Notes under the pieces: model-generated
Database searches by the model: none
What the model saw: only the letters and a program-made list of their open reading frames with translations
What the model was told of the DNA's origin: nothing
Assembly: GCA_910589045.1 (NCBI GenBank)
Contig: CAJUSH010000042.1
Location: 1 to 26,901, forward strand
Direction of reading: 5' to 3'
DNA: 26,901 bases
DNA from: an uncultured Eubacterium sp.
GTDB taxonomy: Bacteria; Bacillota_A; Clostridia; Lachnospirales; Lachnospiraceae
Translations under genes and position numbers: made by a program
Shown here: piece after piece, positions 15,142-23,143 of the stretch
How positions within the stretch are numbered: the first letter of the stretch is position 1
Layout: every line of letters starts with the position of its first letter

Positions 15142-15861
15142 ATGAAGGCATTTTCCCTGACGGATGTGGGAAGAGTAAGGGAATCAAATCAGGATTACGT
15201 GTATACGTCTGAGAGTCCGGTGGGAAACCTTCCGAATCTTTTTATCGTGGCAGATGGAATGGGCGGTCACAATGCGGGAGACTTCGCATCGAAGTATACT
15301 GTGGAGCAGATCGTGGAATATATAAAACAGGCCCCTATGACAAGCCCCGTTGATCTGATCCGCGGAGCGGTGACAAAGGCGAACGCGCGTCTCATGGCGC
15401 AGGCGAAAAATGATGCCAACATGGCGGGCATGGGAACGACAGCGGTGATCATGACGGTGATCGGGGACTGCATGTATGTGGCAAATATCGGTGACAGCAG
15501 GCTCTATCTTCTGAGGGACGGCCTGGAGCAGGTGACAAAGGACCACTCCCTTGTGCAGGAGATGGTGCGCATGGGAGAGATGGATGCATCCGAGGCGCGC
15601 TTCCACCCCGATAAAAATATCATTACCCGCGCCGTGGGTGCCTTTGAGGATTTGGAGATCGATTTTTTTGAACAGCATATAGAGCCCGGGGATGTGATCC
15701 TCATGTGTTCCGACGGACTTTCGAATATGGTGGACGATACGGATATCAGGCAGATCGTGCAGACCGGACGGGATGTGGTGGAAAAAGTACAGCGGCTTGT
15801 GGAGGCTGCAAACCGGGGCGGCGGCAAGGACAATATAACCGTCGCGATTATCGAGATTTAG
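15142..15861 (+). CDS. prpC: PP2C-family Ser/Thr protein phosphatase
   Basis: A cytoplasmic, metal-dependent phosphatase that reverses phosphorylation by the PASTA kinase encoded next. The 239-residue length is typical of bacterial PrpC/Stp. Motifs: SNQD (D18), ADGMGGHNAGD (metal ligands D38 and G39), GTTAVI, NIGDSRLYLLR, CSDGLSNM and GGGKDNIT near the C-terminus. The ATG at 15142 has AAAGGCAGG about 10 bases upstream. A 38-base gap precedes prkC, which is the conserved Firmicutes arrangement. Confidence 0.95.
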   Translation: MKAFSLTDVGRVRESNQDYVYTSESPVGNLPNLFIVADGMGGHNAGDFASKYTVEQIVEYIKQAPMTSPVDLIRGAVTKANARLMAQAKNDANMAGMGTTAVIMTVIGDCMYVANIGDSRLYLLRDGLEQVTKDHSLVQEMVRMGEMDASEARFHPDKNIITRAVGAFEDLEIDFFEQHIEPGDVILMCSDGLSNMVDDTDIRQIVQTGRDVVEKVQRLVEAANRGGGKDNITVAIIEI

Positions 15862-15899
15862 ATACAGGAATGTTACAAGATTTTTGAGGTGAGAATGAT

Positions 15900-17960
15900 A
15901 TGATAGAGAACGGAGCATTTATCGCGGACCGCTATGAAATACTGGAAAAGATCGGTGCGGGCGGCATGTCGGACGTGTATAAGGCAAAGGATCAGGTGCT
16001 CGGTCGTTTTGTCGCCGTGAAGGTGTTAAAGCAGGAGTTTGCGGAGGACGTCAACTTTGTGACGAAGTTCCATACGGAGGCGCAGTCCGCGGCGGGTCTG
16101 CAGCATCCGAATATCGTGAATATCTATGACGTAGGCAGCGAGGAGCATGTGCACTTTATCGTGATGGAGTACGTGGAGGGCATTACACTAAAGACCTACA
16201 TCGAGAAAAAAGGGCAGCTGAACTATAAAGAGGCGATCAGCATTGCGATTCAGGTGGCGCGGGGCATCGAGGCGGCGCACAACAACCAGATCGTACACCG
16301 GGATATCAAGCCGCAGAATATTATGATTTCCCACGAGGGAAAGGTGAAGGTGACGGATTTCGGCATCGCCCGGGCGGCTACGTCCAACACGATTCATTCC
16401 GATGTGATGGGCAGCGTGCATTACACCTCACCGGAGCAGGCACGCAACGGTTTTGTTGACGGAAAAAGCGATATTTATTCACTGGGAATCGTCATGTACG
16501 AGATGGTGACGGGGCGCGTGCCCTACGACGGGGATACGACGGTGTCCATCGCGATCCAGCATTTGCAGGAGGAAATGATACCGCCCTCGGTCTATGCACC
16601 GCAGCTGCCGATCAGCCTGGAAAAAATTATCATTAAATGTACGCAGAAGAGCCAGGACCGGCGCTATGCAGCGATGGCGGATCTGCTGGTAGATCTCAAG
16701 CGTGCCCTGATGGACCCGGACAGCGATTTTGTAGTGATCGACAGTGTGGCGAGCCAGGCAAAGACGACCGTGATCCGCGAGGATGAGGTGCGGGGTATCA
16801 AGGAGCAGACCCAGCGGAAAAGCTACGCGGGCGCAGAACTCCAGACGCCGCGCAGGGTCTATGAGGACGAGGACGATTTTGAGGACGAGGATGAGGACGA
16901 GGGGGGCTTTCTGAACCCGAAGATGGAAAAGGCGGTCACGATCCTCGGCATTGTGACGGCAGTCATTATCATCATTATTATTATTTATCTGATCGGAAGC
17001 ATTGCGGGGCTGTTCGGCGGACATAAGGACGAGCAGGACGAGGAGCCGCAGGACGACCAGATTGAGGAAGAGTCCGGGGAGATCGAGATGATCGATCTGC
17101 GGGGACGAAGCTTTGACAATGCAAAGAAGGAATTGGAGGATATGGGTCTGAAAATCTATCAGGCGGACACTGCCGAATCCGAGGATTACGCTGAGGGGGA
17201 GATTATCTCACAGGATATCCCGGAGGGCGAGATGGTGGAGGAGGGCACGACCGTCCGCGTGGTGGTCAGCAGCGGAAAGGGTGAAACCGAGGTTGCCGTT
17301 CCGAATCTGACAGGCTACACGGATACGGCGGCGATCGGCATGCTTGAGGATGCCGGACTGGATTATTCGAGAGAGTACGAAAGCTCCGACACGGTGCCGG
17401 AGGGGACGGTGATCCGCCAGAGTCCCGATAGCGGTACGATGGTGGCGGCCAATACCAAGGTCACGATCGTCGTGAGCCAGGGAAAGAAATCCGTGACGGT
17501 GCCCGATTTGAGGAAAAAGACGGAAGCACAGGCACGCCAGCTTTTGAAGGATGCGGGGCTGACTGCGGGAACCGTATCCTCCGAGTATGACGATGAGGTG
17601 CCGGAGGGACAGGTGATCAGCCAGAGCGAGCTTGCGGGAAAAACCGTATACAGCGGGACAACGGTTAATTTTGTGATCAGCCTCGGGCAGAAGGAGTCGC
17701 TCTACATGCTGAGCGTGAATATCAAGCTCCCCGCTGACGATACCGTGGTTTCCGCAAACATTCAGCTCGTGGATCCGGACGGAAATGTGCTGGATACGTG
17801 GACAAACGTGTCGACGGTATCGTTCCCGTTCCCCATTGAGGTAAAGAACATGAAGGTTGACAGCGGCACACTCGTGATCGAGTGGGTGATGGAGGACGAG
17901 GAGGGCAATGTGACCACCAGCACACAGAAGGAAAACCTTTCGTTCAAGAAGCAGGATTAG
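15900..17960 (+). CDS. prkC: PASTA-domain Ser/Thr protein kinase
   Basis: A membrane kinase that couples cell-wall fragments or lipid II outside to phosphorylation inside, influencing growth, division and spore germination in relatives. The 686-residue protein has an N-terminal Hanks kinase domain (about 10-275): ATP lysine K41, catalytic HRDIKPQN with D135, DFGIARA and the activation segment ending TSPEQA. An acidic, flexible juxtamembrane region (EDEDDFEDEDEDE) follows, then one transmembrane helix at about 346-370 with a run of seven isoleucines. Three PASTA domains come next (about 397-602), and then an extra C-terminal beta-rich domain (about 603-686) beginning YMLSVNIKLP. GAGGTGAG precedes the ATG. 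Confidence 0.95.
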   Translation: MIENGAFIADRYEILEKIGAGGMSDVYKAKDQVLGRFVAVKVLKQEFAEDVNFVTKFHTEAQSAAGLQHPNIVNIYDVGSEEHVHFIVMEYVEGITLKTYIEKKGQLNYKEAISIAIQVARGIEAAHNNQIVHRDIKPQNIMISHEGKVKVTDFGIARAATSNTIHSDVMGSVHYTSPEQARNGFVDGKSDIYSLGIVMYEMVTGRVPYDGDTTVSIAIQHLQEEMIPPSVYAPQLPISLEKIIIKCTQKSQDRRYAAMADLLVDLKRALMDPDSDFVVIDSVASQAKTTVIREDEVRGIKEQTQRKSYAGAELQTPRRVYEDEDDFEDEDEDEGGFLNPKMEKAVTILGIVTAVIIIIIIIYLIGSIAGLFGGHKDEQDEEPQDDQIEEESGEIEMIDLRGRSFDNAKKELEDMGLKIYQADTAESEDYAEGEIISQDIPEGEMVEEGTTVRVVVSSGKGETEVAVPNLTGYTDTAAIGMLEDAGLDYSREYESSDTVPEGTVIRQSPDSGTMVAANTKVTIVVSQGKKSVTVPDLRKKTEAQARQLLKDAGLTAGTVSSEYDDEVPEGQVISQSELAGKTVYSGTTVNFVISLGQKESLYMLSVNIKLPADDTVVSANIQLVDPDGNVLDTWTNVSTVSFPFPIEVKNMKVDSGTLVIEWVMEDEEGNVTTSTQKENLSFKKQD

Positions 17961-17980
17961 TCCGAAGGATTTTTTGGCAT

Positions 17981-18865
17981 ATGCAGGGCAAGATATTAAA
18001 GGCGATTTCCGGATTTTACTATGTCCATGTGGTAGAATCCGGAATTTATGAATGTAAAGCGAAGGGGATTTTCCGCAAGCTGGGCGTGAAGCCGCTGGTG
18101 GGCGACATGGTGGAGATCGACGTGACGGATGAGGCGGACCGGGAGGGTAATCTGATCCGTATCCTGCCGCGTAAAAGTGTGCTTGTCCGTCCGGCGGTTG
18201 CCAATGTGGATATGGCGCTCATCGTGTTTGCGGTAGCGGAGCCGGAACCGCATTTTAACCTGCTGGACCGGTTTCTGGTGCTCATGGCGCGCCAGCAGGT
18301 ACCCGTCTGTATCTGCTTTAACAAGGCGGATCTGGGGGACGCGGAAAAAAGGGGGCGCTATGCGCGCGGCTATGAGAAGTGCGGCGCGCCGGTGGAATTT
18401 ATCAGTGTAAAGGAGGATGAGGGGATCGACCGGATCCTGGCGCATCTGAGGGGGAAGACGTCGACGATTGCGGGACCCTCCGGTGCCGGGAAATCGTCCC
18501 TGATCAACCGGCTGCAGCAGGGTATTCAGATGGAGACGGGTGATCTTTCGAGGAAGATCAAACGGGGAAAGCAGACGACGCGGCACACGCAGCTGATCCA
18601 TATCGAGGGCAATTCCTACATTATGGATACGCCGGGCTTTTCGTCGCTGTATCTGCCGCAGATGGATAAAGAGGAGCTTTCATTTTATTATAACGAGTTT
18701 GCGGCGTATGAGCCGCAGTGCAGATTTCAGGGCTGCAGCCATATCAGCGAGCCGGACTGCGGTGTGAAGCAGGCGCTTTCGGAGGGGAAGATCGCAGGGG
18801 TGCGCTATGAAAATTATGTACAGCTTTATGAGGAGCTAAAAGAGCAGGAAAGGAACCGGTATTAG
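17981..18865 (+). CDS. rsgA: Small-ribosomal-subunit biogenesis GTPase RsgA
   Basis: A GTPase that acts late in 30S subunit maturation. The 294-residue protein shows the circularly permuted order of the family: an N-terminal OB fold, then G4 NKAD (114-117), G1 GPSGAGKSS (165-173) and G3 DTPGF (216-220), and a C-terminal zinc site with C247, C252, H254 and C260. The ATG at 17981 is the first sensible start; the frame is open further upstream but overlaps prkC without similarity. The GAAGG ribosome site is spaced a little far (about 13 bases). It follows prkC by 20 bases. Confidence 0.95.
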   Translation: MQGKILKAISGFYYVHVVESGIYECKAKGIFRKLGVKPLVGDMVEIDVTDEADREGNLIRILPRKSVLVRPAVANVDMALIVFAVAEPEPHFNLLDRFLVLMARQQVPVCICFNKADLGDAEKRGRYARGYEKCGAPVEFISVKEDEGIDRILAHLRGKTSTIAGPSGAGKSSLINRLQQGIQMETGDLSRKIKRGKQTTRHTQLIHIEGNSYIMDTPGFSSLYLPQMDKEELSFYYNEFAAYEPQCRFQGCSHISEPDCGVKQALSEGKIAGVRYENYVQLYEELKEQERNRY

Positions 18866-18913
18866 TGTGCGGCCGGACAGGGATTAAATGCCGCGGGCCG
18901 GTTTGGGCATGAG

Positions 18914-19573
18914 ATGAATGAGCATAGGATTTTAATTGTCAGCGGCGGCAGCATCGACGACGGGCTTGTCAGGCGGCTGCTCGACGAAACGGATTATGAA
19001 ACCGTTATTGCCTGCGACAGCGGCATTGAATTTTTTCGGCGCAGCGGGCTGCTGCCGGATTTGATTGTGGGGGATTTCGATTCGGCGGACCGGTCTGCGA
19101 TTGATTTTTTTAAGAACCGTACGTCCGTGCGCTTCGAGGAGTTCCCGGCAGAAAAGGACTGGACGGATACGGAGCTTGCTGTGCAGCGTGCGCTGGAATA
19201 CGGGCCGTCGCGTATCGATCTGGCGGGGGCAACGGGGGGAAGCCGTATCGACCATTTGCTGGGAAATATCCAGCTTTTGGCGCTGGCGTTAACGGCGGGG
19301 GTGCCCATGCTTCTTCTGGATACGCACAACCGCATCCGCCTGCTTGAAAAGGGCTGCCGGATTGCAAAGGCAGAGCAGTACGGTGATTTTATTTCGCTGC
19401 TCCCCTTTGGGGGAAGCGTATGCGGCGTGACGCTGCGGGGCATGAAATATCCCCTGGACGACGCGGTGCTTACGCCGGATATTACGCTGGGGATCAGTAA
19501 TGAGATTGTAGATGAAACGGCTGAGATTTCTTTTTCGAGCGGAAAGCTTTTGATGATAGAGACAAGGGATTGA
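18914..19573 (+). CDS. thiN: Thiamine pyrophosphokinase
   Basis: It transfers pyrophosphate from ATP to thiamine, giving thiamine diphosphate directly. The 219-residue protein has GDFDS (53-57), KDWTDTE (81-87) and GATGGSRIDH (105-114), the three signature motifs, followed by a beta-rich C-terminal thiamine-binding domain (LLPFGGSVCGVTLRGMKYPL). The ribosome site at 18914 is weak. In many Firmicutes rpe (ribulose-phosphate 3-epimerase) lies between rsgA and thiN; here the gap is only 48 bases, so rpe is absent from this position. Confidence 0.93.
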   Translation: MNEHRILIVSGGSIDDGLVRRLLDETDYETVIACDSGIEFFRRSGLLPDLIVGDFDSADRSAIDFFKNRTSVRFEEFPAEKDWTDTELAVQRALEYGPSRIDLAGATGGSRIDHLLGNIQLLALALTAGVPMLLLDTHNRIRLLEKGCRIAKAEQYGDFISLLPFGGSVCGVTLRGMKYPLDDAVLTPDITLGISNEIVDETAEISFSSGKLLMIETRD

Positions 19574-19579
19574 CGATCA

Positions 19580-19585
19580 TATAAT
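19580..19585 (+). promoter_or_regulatory. Possible -10 box before the hybrid kinase
   Basis: A perfect TATAAT at 19580-19585, but no -35 hexamer at the right distance. The resulting leader would be about 15 bases and would barely contain the ribosome site. Read-through from thiN is equally likely. Confidence 0.2.
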
Positions 19586-19606
19586 TTACGGATTGGGGGT
19601 GATTCA

Positions 19607-22054
19607 TTGGATAAGATCAGTGGTTTTGCAATGGAGGAGGTCGTGACAGGGATACCGGGCGGATTTTTTATCTACGAGTCGGATGAGGTCGGTACGGTAC
19701 TTTATGTAAATGATGAGGTAATACGTCTTTTTGGGTGTGATTCCAAGGAGGAATTTGCCGCGCTTACCGGAAACACGTTTTCGGGCATGATCTTTGAGGA
19801 GGATGTGGAACGGGTTCAGTCGTCGATTGCGCTGCAGGTTCGGGAGAACGGCAACGGTATGGACTATGTGGAGTACCGCATCCGGACGAAGACCGATGAG
19901 ATTCGCTGGGCACAGGATTATGGACATTTTGCGCGCGGCAGGGACGGGCGTAATGTTTTTTACGTGTTTATATCGGATATCACGGACCGCATCGCGGATG
20001 AAATGCAGCAAAAGCGTCAGATGGAGCTGCTATCAAAGGAGCGCCGGATGCTGCAGCGGGCTTTGGAGAGTACGATGCGCTCCTATCAGGAGATCTATAT
20101 GGTTAATTTAAAGCATAATGAATACCATATGATCTACCCGGATTTCCATAATACGCAGGAGGCAGGTACTTATACGGACGCAATCGTCCGGCATGTGAAG
20201 GAGGGGCGGGTGCTTGAGGAAGAGGAGGGCAGCATTGTCCGCCTGCTGGACCCGAAAAACGTGCAGAAGGAGCTGCAGGAGCGGGACAGCGTAGAGTTTC
20301 AGTACCGCCGCATAAACGTGGGTCAGGAAGAACCGGAGTGGTGTGCTACCGTGTTCAGTGTGGTAGACCGCAGGGAGGGCGTGGTAACCTCGGCGACGAT
20401 GACGATCCGCAGTATTGAGCATATTATCCGCAGGGAGGAGCAGCAGCGCAGGCTTCTGGAGGATGCGCTGACACAGGCGAAGCAGGCGAGCCGGGCAAAG
20501 AGCACGTTCCTCTCGAACATGTCCCATGACATTCGCACGCCGATGAATGCGATCATCGGCTTTACCGCGCTGGCCGGTACGCATCTGGACAATCAGGAGC
20601 TTGTGAGGGATTATCTCAAAAAGATTGCCTCCTCGAGCAGCCATCTGCTCTCGCTTATCAATGACGTGCTGGATATGAGCCGGATCGAGAGCGGAAAGAT
20701 CCATATCGATGCGCAGCCCTGCAGCCTGCCGGAGATCATGCATGACCTGCGCAGTATCATGGAGGCGGAGGTGTCCTCCAAGCGGCTGGATTTTTACATT
20801 GATACCATAGACATCAGGGATGAATATATTATCTGTGACAGACTGCGGCTGAACCAGGTGCTGATCAATCTTTTAAGCAATGCCTTCAAGTTTACGAAGC
20901 CCGGTGGGATGGTGAGTATGCGCATCAGCCAGAAGGGCGGTGCCGCGAAGGGGTATGCCAACTACGAGTTCCGTGTGAAGGATACCGGGATCGGCATGAA
21001 GCAGGAGTTTATTGAGCGTGTGTTTGAGCCCTTTGAGCGGGAGAGTAATTCGACCCTGAGCGGTATCCAGGGCACAGGGCTTGGCATGGCGATCACGAAA
21101 AATATTATTGACATGATGGGCGGTACGATCTCCGTGACAAGCGAGCCGGGCAAGGGCACGGAGTTTGTGATCGATGTGACCTTCCGGATACAGGATACGG
21201 CGCCTGCCAGCAGGGTCATTCAGGAGCTGGAGGGCAGCCATGCGCTTGTCGTGGACGATGATTTCAACAGCTGCGACAGCGTGACAAATATGCTTGAGCA
21301 GATCGGTATGCGGGCGGACTGGACGCTCTCGGGCAAGGAGGCGATTTTGCGCGCGAAGCAGGCACTTTCAAAGGGTGATGCCTATGAGGTCTATATTGTG
21401 GACTGGCTCATGCCCGATATGAACGGCGTGGAGGTGGTGCGCCGTCTGCGGCGCGAGGTGGGCGGCGATACGCCGATCATCGTGATGACGGCCTACGACT
21501 GGGCGGACATCGAGACGGAGGCGCGGGAAGCGGGCGTAACCGCATTTTGTGCAAAGCCGCTGTTCCTCTCGGAGCTGCATTTGTGCCTGCAGTCGGTTTT
21601 TCATCCGTCGGATGAAAAGCAGGAAGCAGAAGACAGGCCGGAGGAGCGGCAGGAGGTGCGGCCGGAGGACGGCTGCAAAGGCAAACGGATTCTGCTGGTT
21701 GACGATAACGAGATTAACCGCGAGATCGCTTCGGAGCTGCTCGAGGAAGCCGGCTTTGTGGTGGAGGAGGCGGAAAACGGTGCCATCGCGGTGGATAAGG
21801 TTGTTCAGTCAGGCCCGGGCTACTACAGCATCGTTCTGATGGATATCCAGATGCCGGTTATGGACGGCTATACGGCTACGCGCAGCATACGAAAGCTGCA
21901 GGAGCAGCAGCTTGCCTCCATTCCCATTCTTGCCATGACGGCAAACGCCTTTGACGAGGATAAGCGTGCGGCCTTTGAGGCAGGGATGAATGCGCATATC
22001 GCAAAGCCGGTCAACGTGGAAATTTTGATGGAGCATTTGAAAAAGTTTATTTAG
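19607..22054 (+). CDS. Soluble hybrid sensor histidine kinase with two receiver domains
   Basis: A cytoplasmic 815-residue kinase; no membrane segment or HAMP is seen. N-terminal PAS fold (about 8-130, IYESDEVGTVLYVNDEVIRLFG), then a second PAS-like segment (about 150-280). HisKA has the phosphorylatable histidine H307 in SHDIRTPMNAI. The ATPase domain has NLLSNAFKF, DTGIGM and GTGLGM. Receiver 1 (about 545-670) has VVDDD and phospho-acceptor D599 in VDWLMPDMNG. Receiver 2 (about 690-812) has LVDDNEINR, D746 in MDIQMPVMDG and the conserved lysine in AKPV. Both receivers look intact. The start is the TTG at 19607, well placed after GGGGGTGA. No Hpt domain or partner regulator is present; the target is unknown. 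Confidence 0.9.
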   Translation: MDKISGFAMEEVVTGIPGGFFIYESDEVGTVLYVNDEVIRLFGCDSKEEFAALTGNTFSGMIFEEDVERVQSSIALQVRENGNGMDYVEYRIRTKTDEIRWAQDYGHFARGRDGRNVFYVFISDITDRIADEMQQKRQMELLSKERRMLQRALESTMRSYQEIYMVNLKHNEYHMIYPDFHNTQEAGTYTDAIVRHVKEGRVLEEEEGSIVRLLDPKNVQKELQERDSVEFQYRRINVGQEEPEWCATVFSVVDRREGVVTSATMTIRSIEHIIRREEQQRRLLEDALTQAKQASRAKSTFLSNMSHDIRTPMNAIIGFTALAGTHLDNQELVRDYLKKIASSSSHLLSLINDVLDMSRIESGKIHIDAQPCSLPEIMHDLRSIMEAEVSSKRLDFYIDTIDIRDEYIICDRLRLNQVLINLLSNAFKFTKPGGMVSMRISQKGGAAKGYANYEFRVKDTGIGMKQEFIERVFEPFERESNSTLSGIQGTGLGMAITKNIIDMMGGTISVTSEPGKGTEFVIDVTFRIQDTAPASRVIQELEGSHALVVDDDFNSCDSVTNMLEQIGMRADWTLSGKEAILRAKQALSKGDAYEVYIVDWLMPDMNGVEVVRRLRREVGGDTPIIVMTAYDWADIETEAREAGVTAFCAKPLFLSELHLCLQSVFHPSDEKQEAEDRPEERQEVRPEDGCKGKRILLVDDNEINREIASELLEEAGFVVEEAENGAIAVDKVVQSGPGYYSIVLMDIQMPVMDGYTATRSIRKLQEQQLASIPILAMTANAFDEDKRAAFEAGMNAHIAKPVNVEILMEHLKKFI

Positions 22055-22082
22055 GGAGCTTTCCCGCATAGAAGAAAAGCCT

Positions 22083-22116
22083 GCGCGCCCGTTTTTCGGG
22101 CGCGTATTGTTTTTTG
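22083..22116 (+). terminator. Terminator after the hybrid kinase
   Basis: A perfect 8-bp GC stem, CGCGCCCG (22084-22091) with CGGGCGCG (22097-22104), with a T-rich stretch including TTTTTT shortly after. Confidence 0.85.
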
Positions 22117-22395
22117 CTTTCACAGCTTAGAATTTTCCCGGTTTCATTCTGTTCGGGGGACCCCATCGGGCTTACCGGATACAGGATTGTCCGGCAGACA
22201 GAGATTTTGGTGAAGGATACCATGCAATTACATATACAATTTCTGCCGGTTCTGACAAATTATTCCATAAATATGAGAAATGTTTGATTTGTGCAAAATA
22301 ATCCGTGAAAATACATGATTTGAGGATAATTGCAAATAATTTAAGAAGGCATTCCGGGTTTTTACATTACTTTTCACAGAATATTCACAAAATTA
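22117..22395. other. AT-rich intergenic region upstream of the CIRCE site
   Basis: No convincing gene. It holds an 8-bp inverted repeat, CCGGCAGA (22191-22198) and TCTGCCGG (22242-22249), enclosing about 43 bases. A 21-codon reading frame (22222-22287) has a GAAGGA ribosome site but ends quickly and resembles nothing known. The remainder is AT-rich with no further signal that I can support. Confidence 0.5.
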
Positions 22396-22422
22396 TTAGC
22401 ACTCGCTATTGACGAGTGCTAA
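22396..22422. promoter_or_regulatory. CIRCE operator (HrcA binding site)
   Basis: TTAGCACTC (22396-22404), a 9-base spacer and GAGTGCTAA (22414-22422): an exact match to the CIRCE consensus bound by the HrcA heat-shock repressor. The -35 box of the hsp20 promoter lies within it. A further half-site GAGTGCTA occurs at 22426-22433. Confidence 0.95.
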
Positions 22423-22437
22423 CAGGAGTGCTATGAT
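22409..22437 (+). promoter_or_regulatory. hsp20 promoter
   Basis: TTGACG (22409-22414), exactly 17 bases and TATGAT (22432-22437). The start of transcription would be near 22444, leaving a leader of about 98 bases. The overlap with CIRCE explains repression by HrcA. Confidence 0.75.
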
Positions 22438-22484
22438 AATACCAACGAGGGGAGGAGAAGCAATCCGAATCCCTCAGAACACAA

Positions 22485-22506
22485 CACCCCGGATGCTCCG
22501 GCGGTG
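22485..22506 (+). promoter_or_regulatory. Hairpin in the hsp20 leader
   Basis: CACCCCGG pairs with CCGG-c-GGTG around an ATGCT loop. It lies about 20 bases before the ribosome site and does not itself include it. A further GAGGG/CCCTC pairing is possible upstream. Confidence 0.4.
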
Positions 22507-22541
22507 CAGTTAGATTCACTATATGGAAGGAGATATGACTT

Positions 22542-22985
22542 ATGATGATGCCCAGTATTTTCAGAGAAAGCTTATTTGATACGTTTATGGATGATTTTGC
22601 ATTCCCCGGCATTGACAAAGCGCTGTACGGGAAACAGTCCAATAACCTGATGAAAACGGATGTGAAGGAGACGGATGGCGGTTATATGGTTGAGATCGAT
22701 TTGCCGGGCTTTCAGAAGGATGAAATCCGGATGCAGCTTGACAACGGTTATCTGACCGTCAGTGCGGCTAAGAGTGTAAACCGCGACGAGAAAAACGAGC
22801 GGGGAAATTACGTCCGGCGTGAGCGCTACGCCGGAAGCGTGAGCCGCAGCTTTTATGTGGGAGAGAATGTCACGGAAAAGGATATTCATCCCAGGTATGA
22901 GAACGGTATTCTTTCCTTCGGACTGCCGAAGGAGGAAAAGCGGGCGATTGAGGACAAAAAGCGCTACATTGCCATTGAGGGCTGA
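22542..22985 (+). CDS. Small heat-shock protein, Hsp20/alpha-crystallin family
   Basis: An ATP-independent holdase chaperone that binds unfolding proteins and forms oligomers. The 147-residue protein has a short N-terminal arm (MPSIFRESLFDTFMDDF), the alpha-crystallin domain (MKTDVKETDGGYMVEIDLPG to about 135) and the signature GILSFGLPK; the last is a variant of the GxLxxxxPK motif. Three ATGs in a row (22542, 22545, 22548) follow AAGGAGATATGACTT; the exact one is undecided. Control by HrcA is strongly indicated by the CIRCE operator on its promoter. A terminator follows about 70 bases after the stop. Confidence 0.95.
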   Translation: MMMPSIFRESLFDTFMDDFAFPGIDKALYGKQSNNLMKTDVKETDGGYMVEIDLPGFQKDEIRMQLDNGYLTVSAAKSVNRDEKNERGNYVRRERYAGSVSRSFYVGENVTEKDIHPRYENGILSFGLPKEEKRAIEDKKRYIAIEG

Positions 22986-23056
22986 TGTGCTGCCGGTGCG
23001 GGCGATCAGCCGTGTGCAGGCAGGCGGGCTGCCGGCCGGCGGCGTGTTGGCGAAGC

Positions 23057-23086
23057 GGGGCTTCCTTTGGGAGGCTCCGTTTTTTT
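23057..23086 (+). terminator. Terminator after hsp20
   Basis: GGGGCTTCC (23057-23065) pairs, with two G-U wobbles, with GGAGGCTCC (23070-23078) around a TTTG loop. A run of seven T residues follows. Confidence 0.75.
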
Positions 23087-23143
23087 ATAGATTTTTTAGG
23101 AATTTTAATAAATTTTTATAAATAAGATTTTATTTTGGTGAAT

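Noticed and set aside
15184..15918. 244-codon minus-strand frame opposite prpC
   Set aside because: Histidine-rich antisense translation without motifs; prpC is fully supported.
22222..22287. 21-codon frame with a GAAGGA ribosome site
   Set aside because: Too short to separate from chance, no promoter and no recognised similarity; mentioned only within the intergenic entry.
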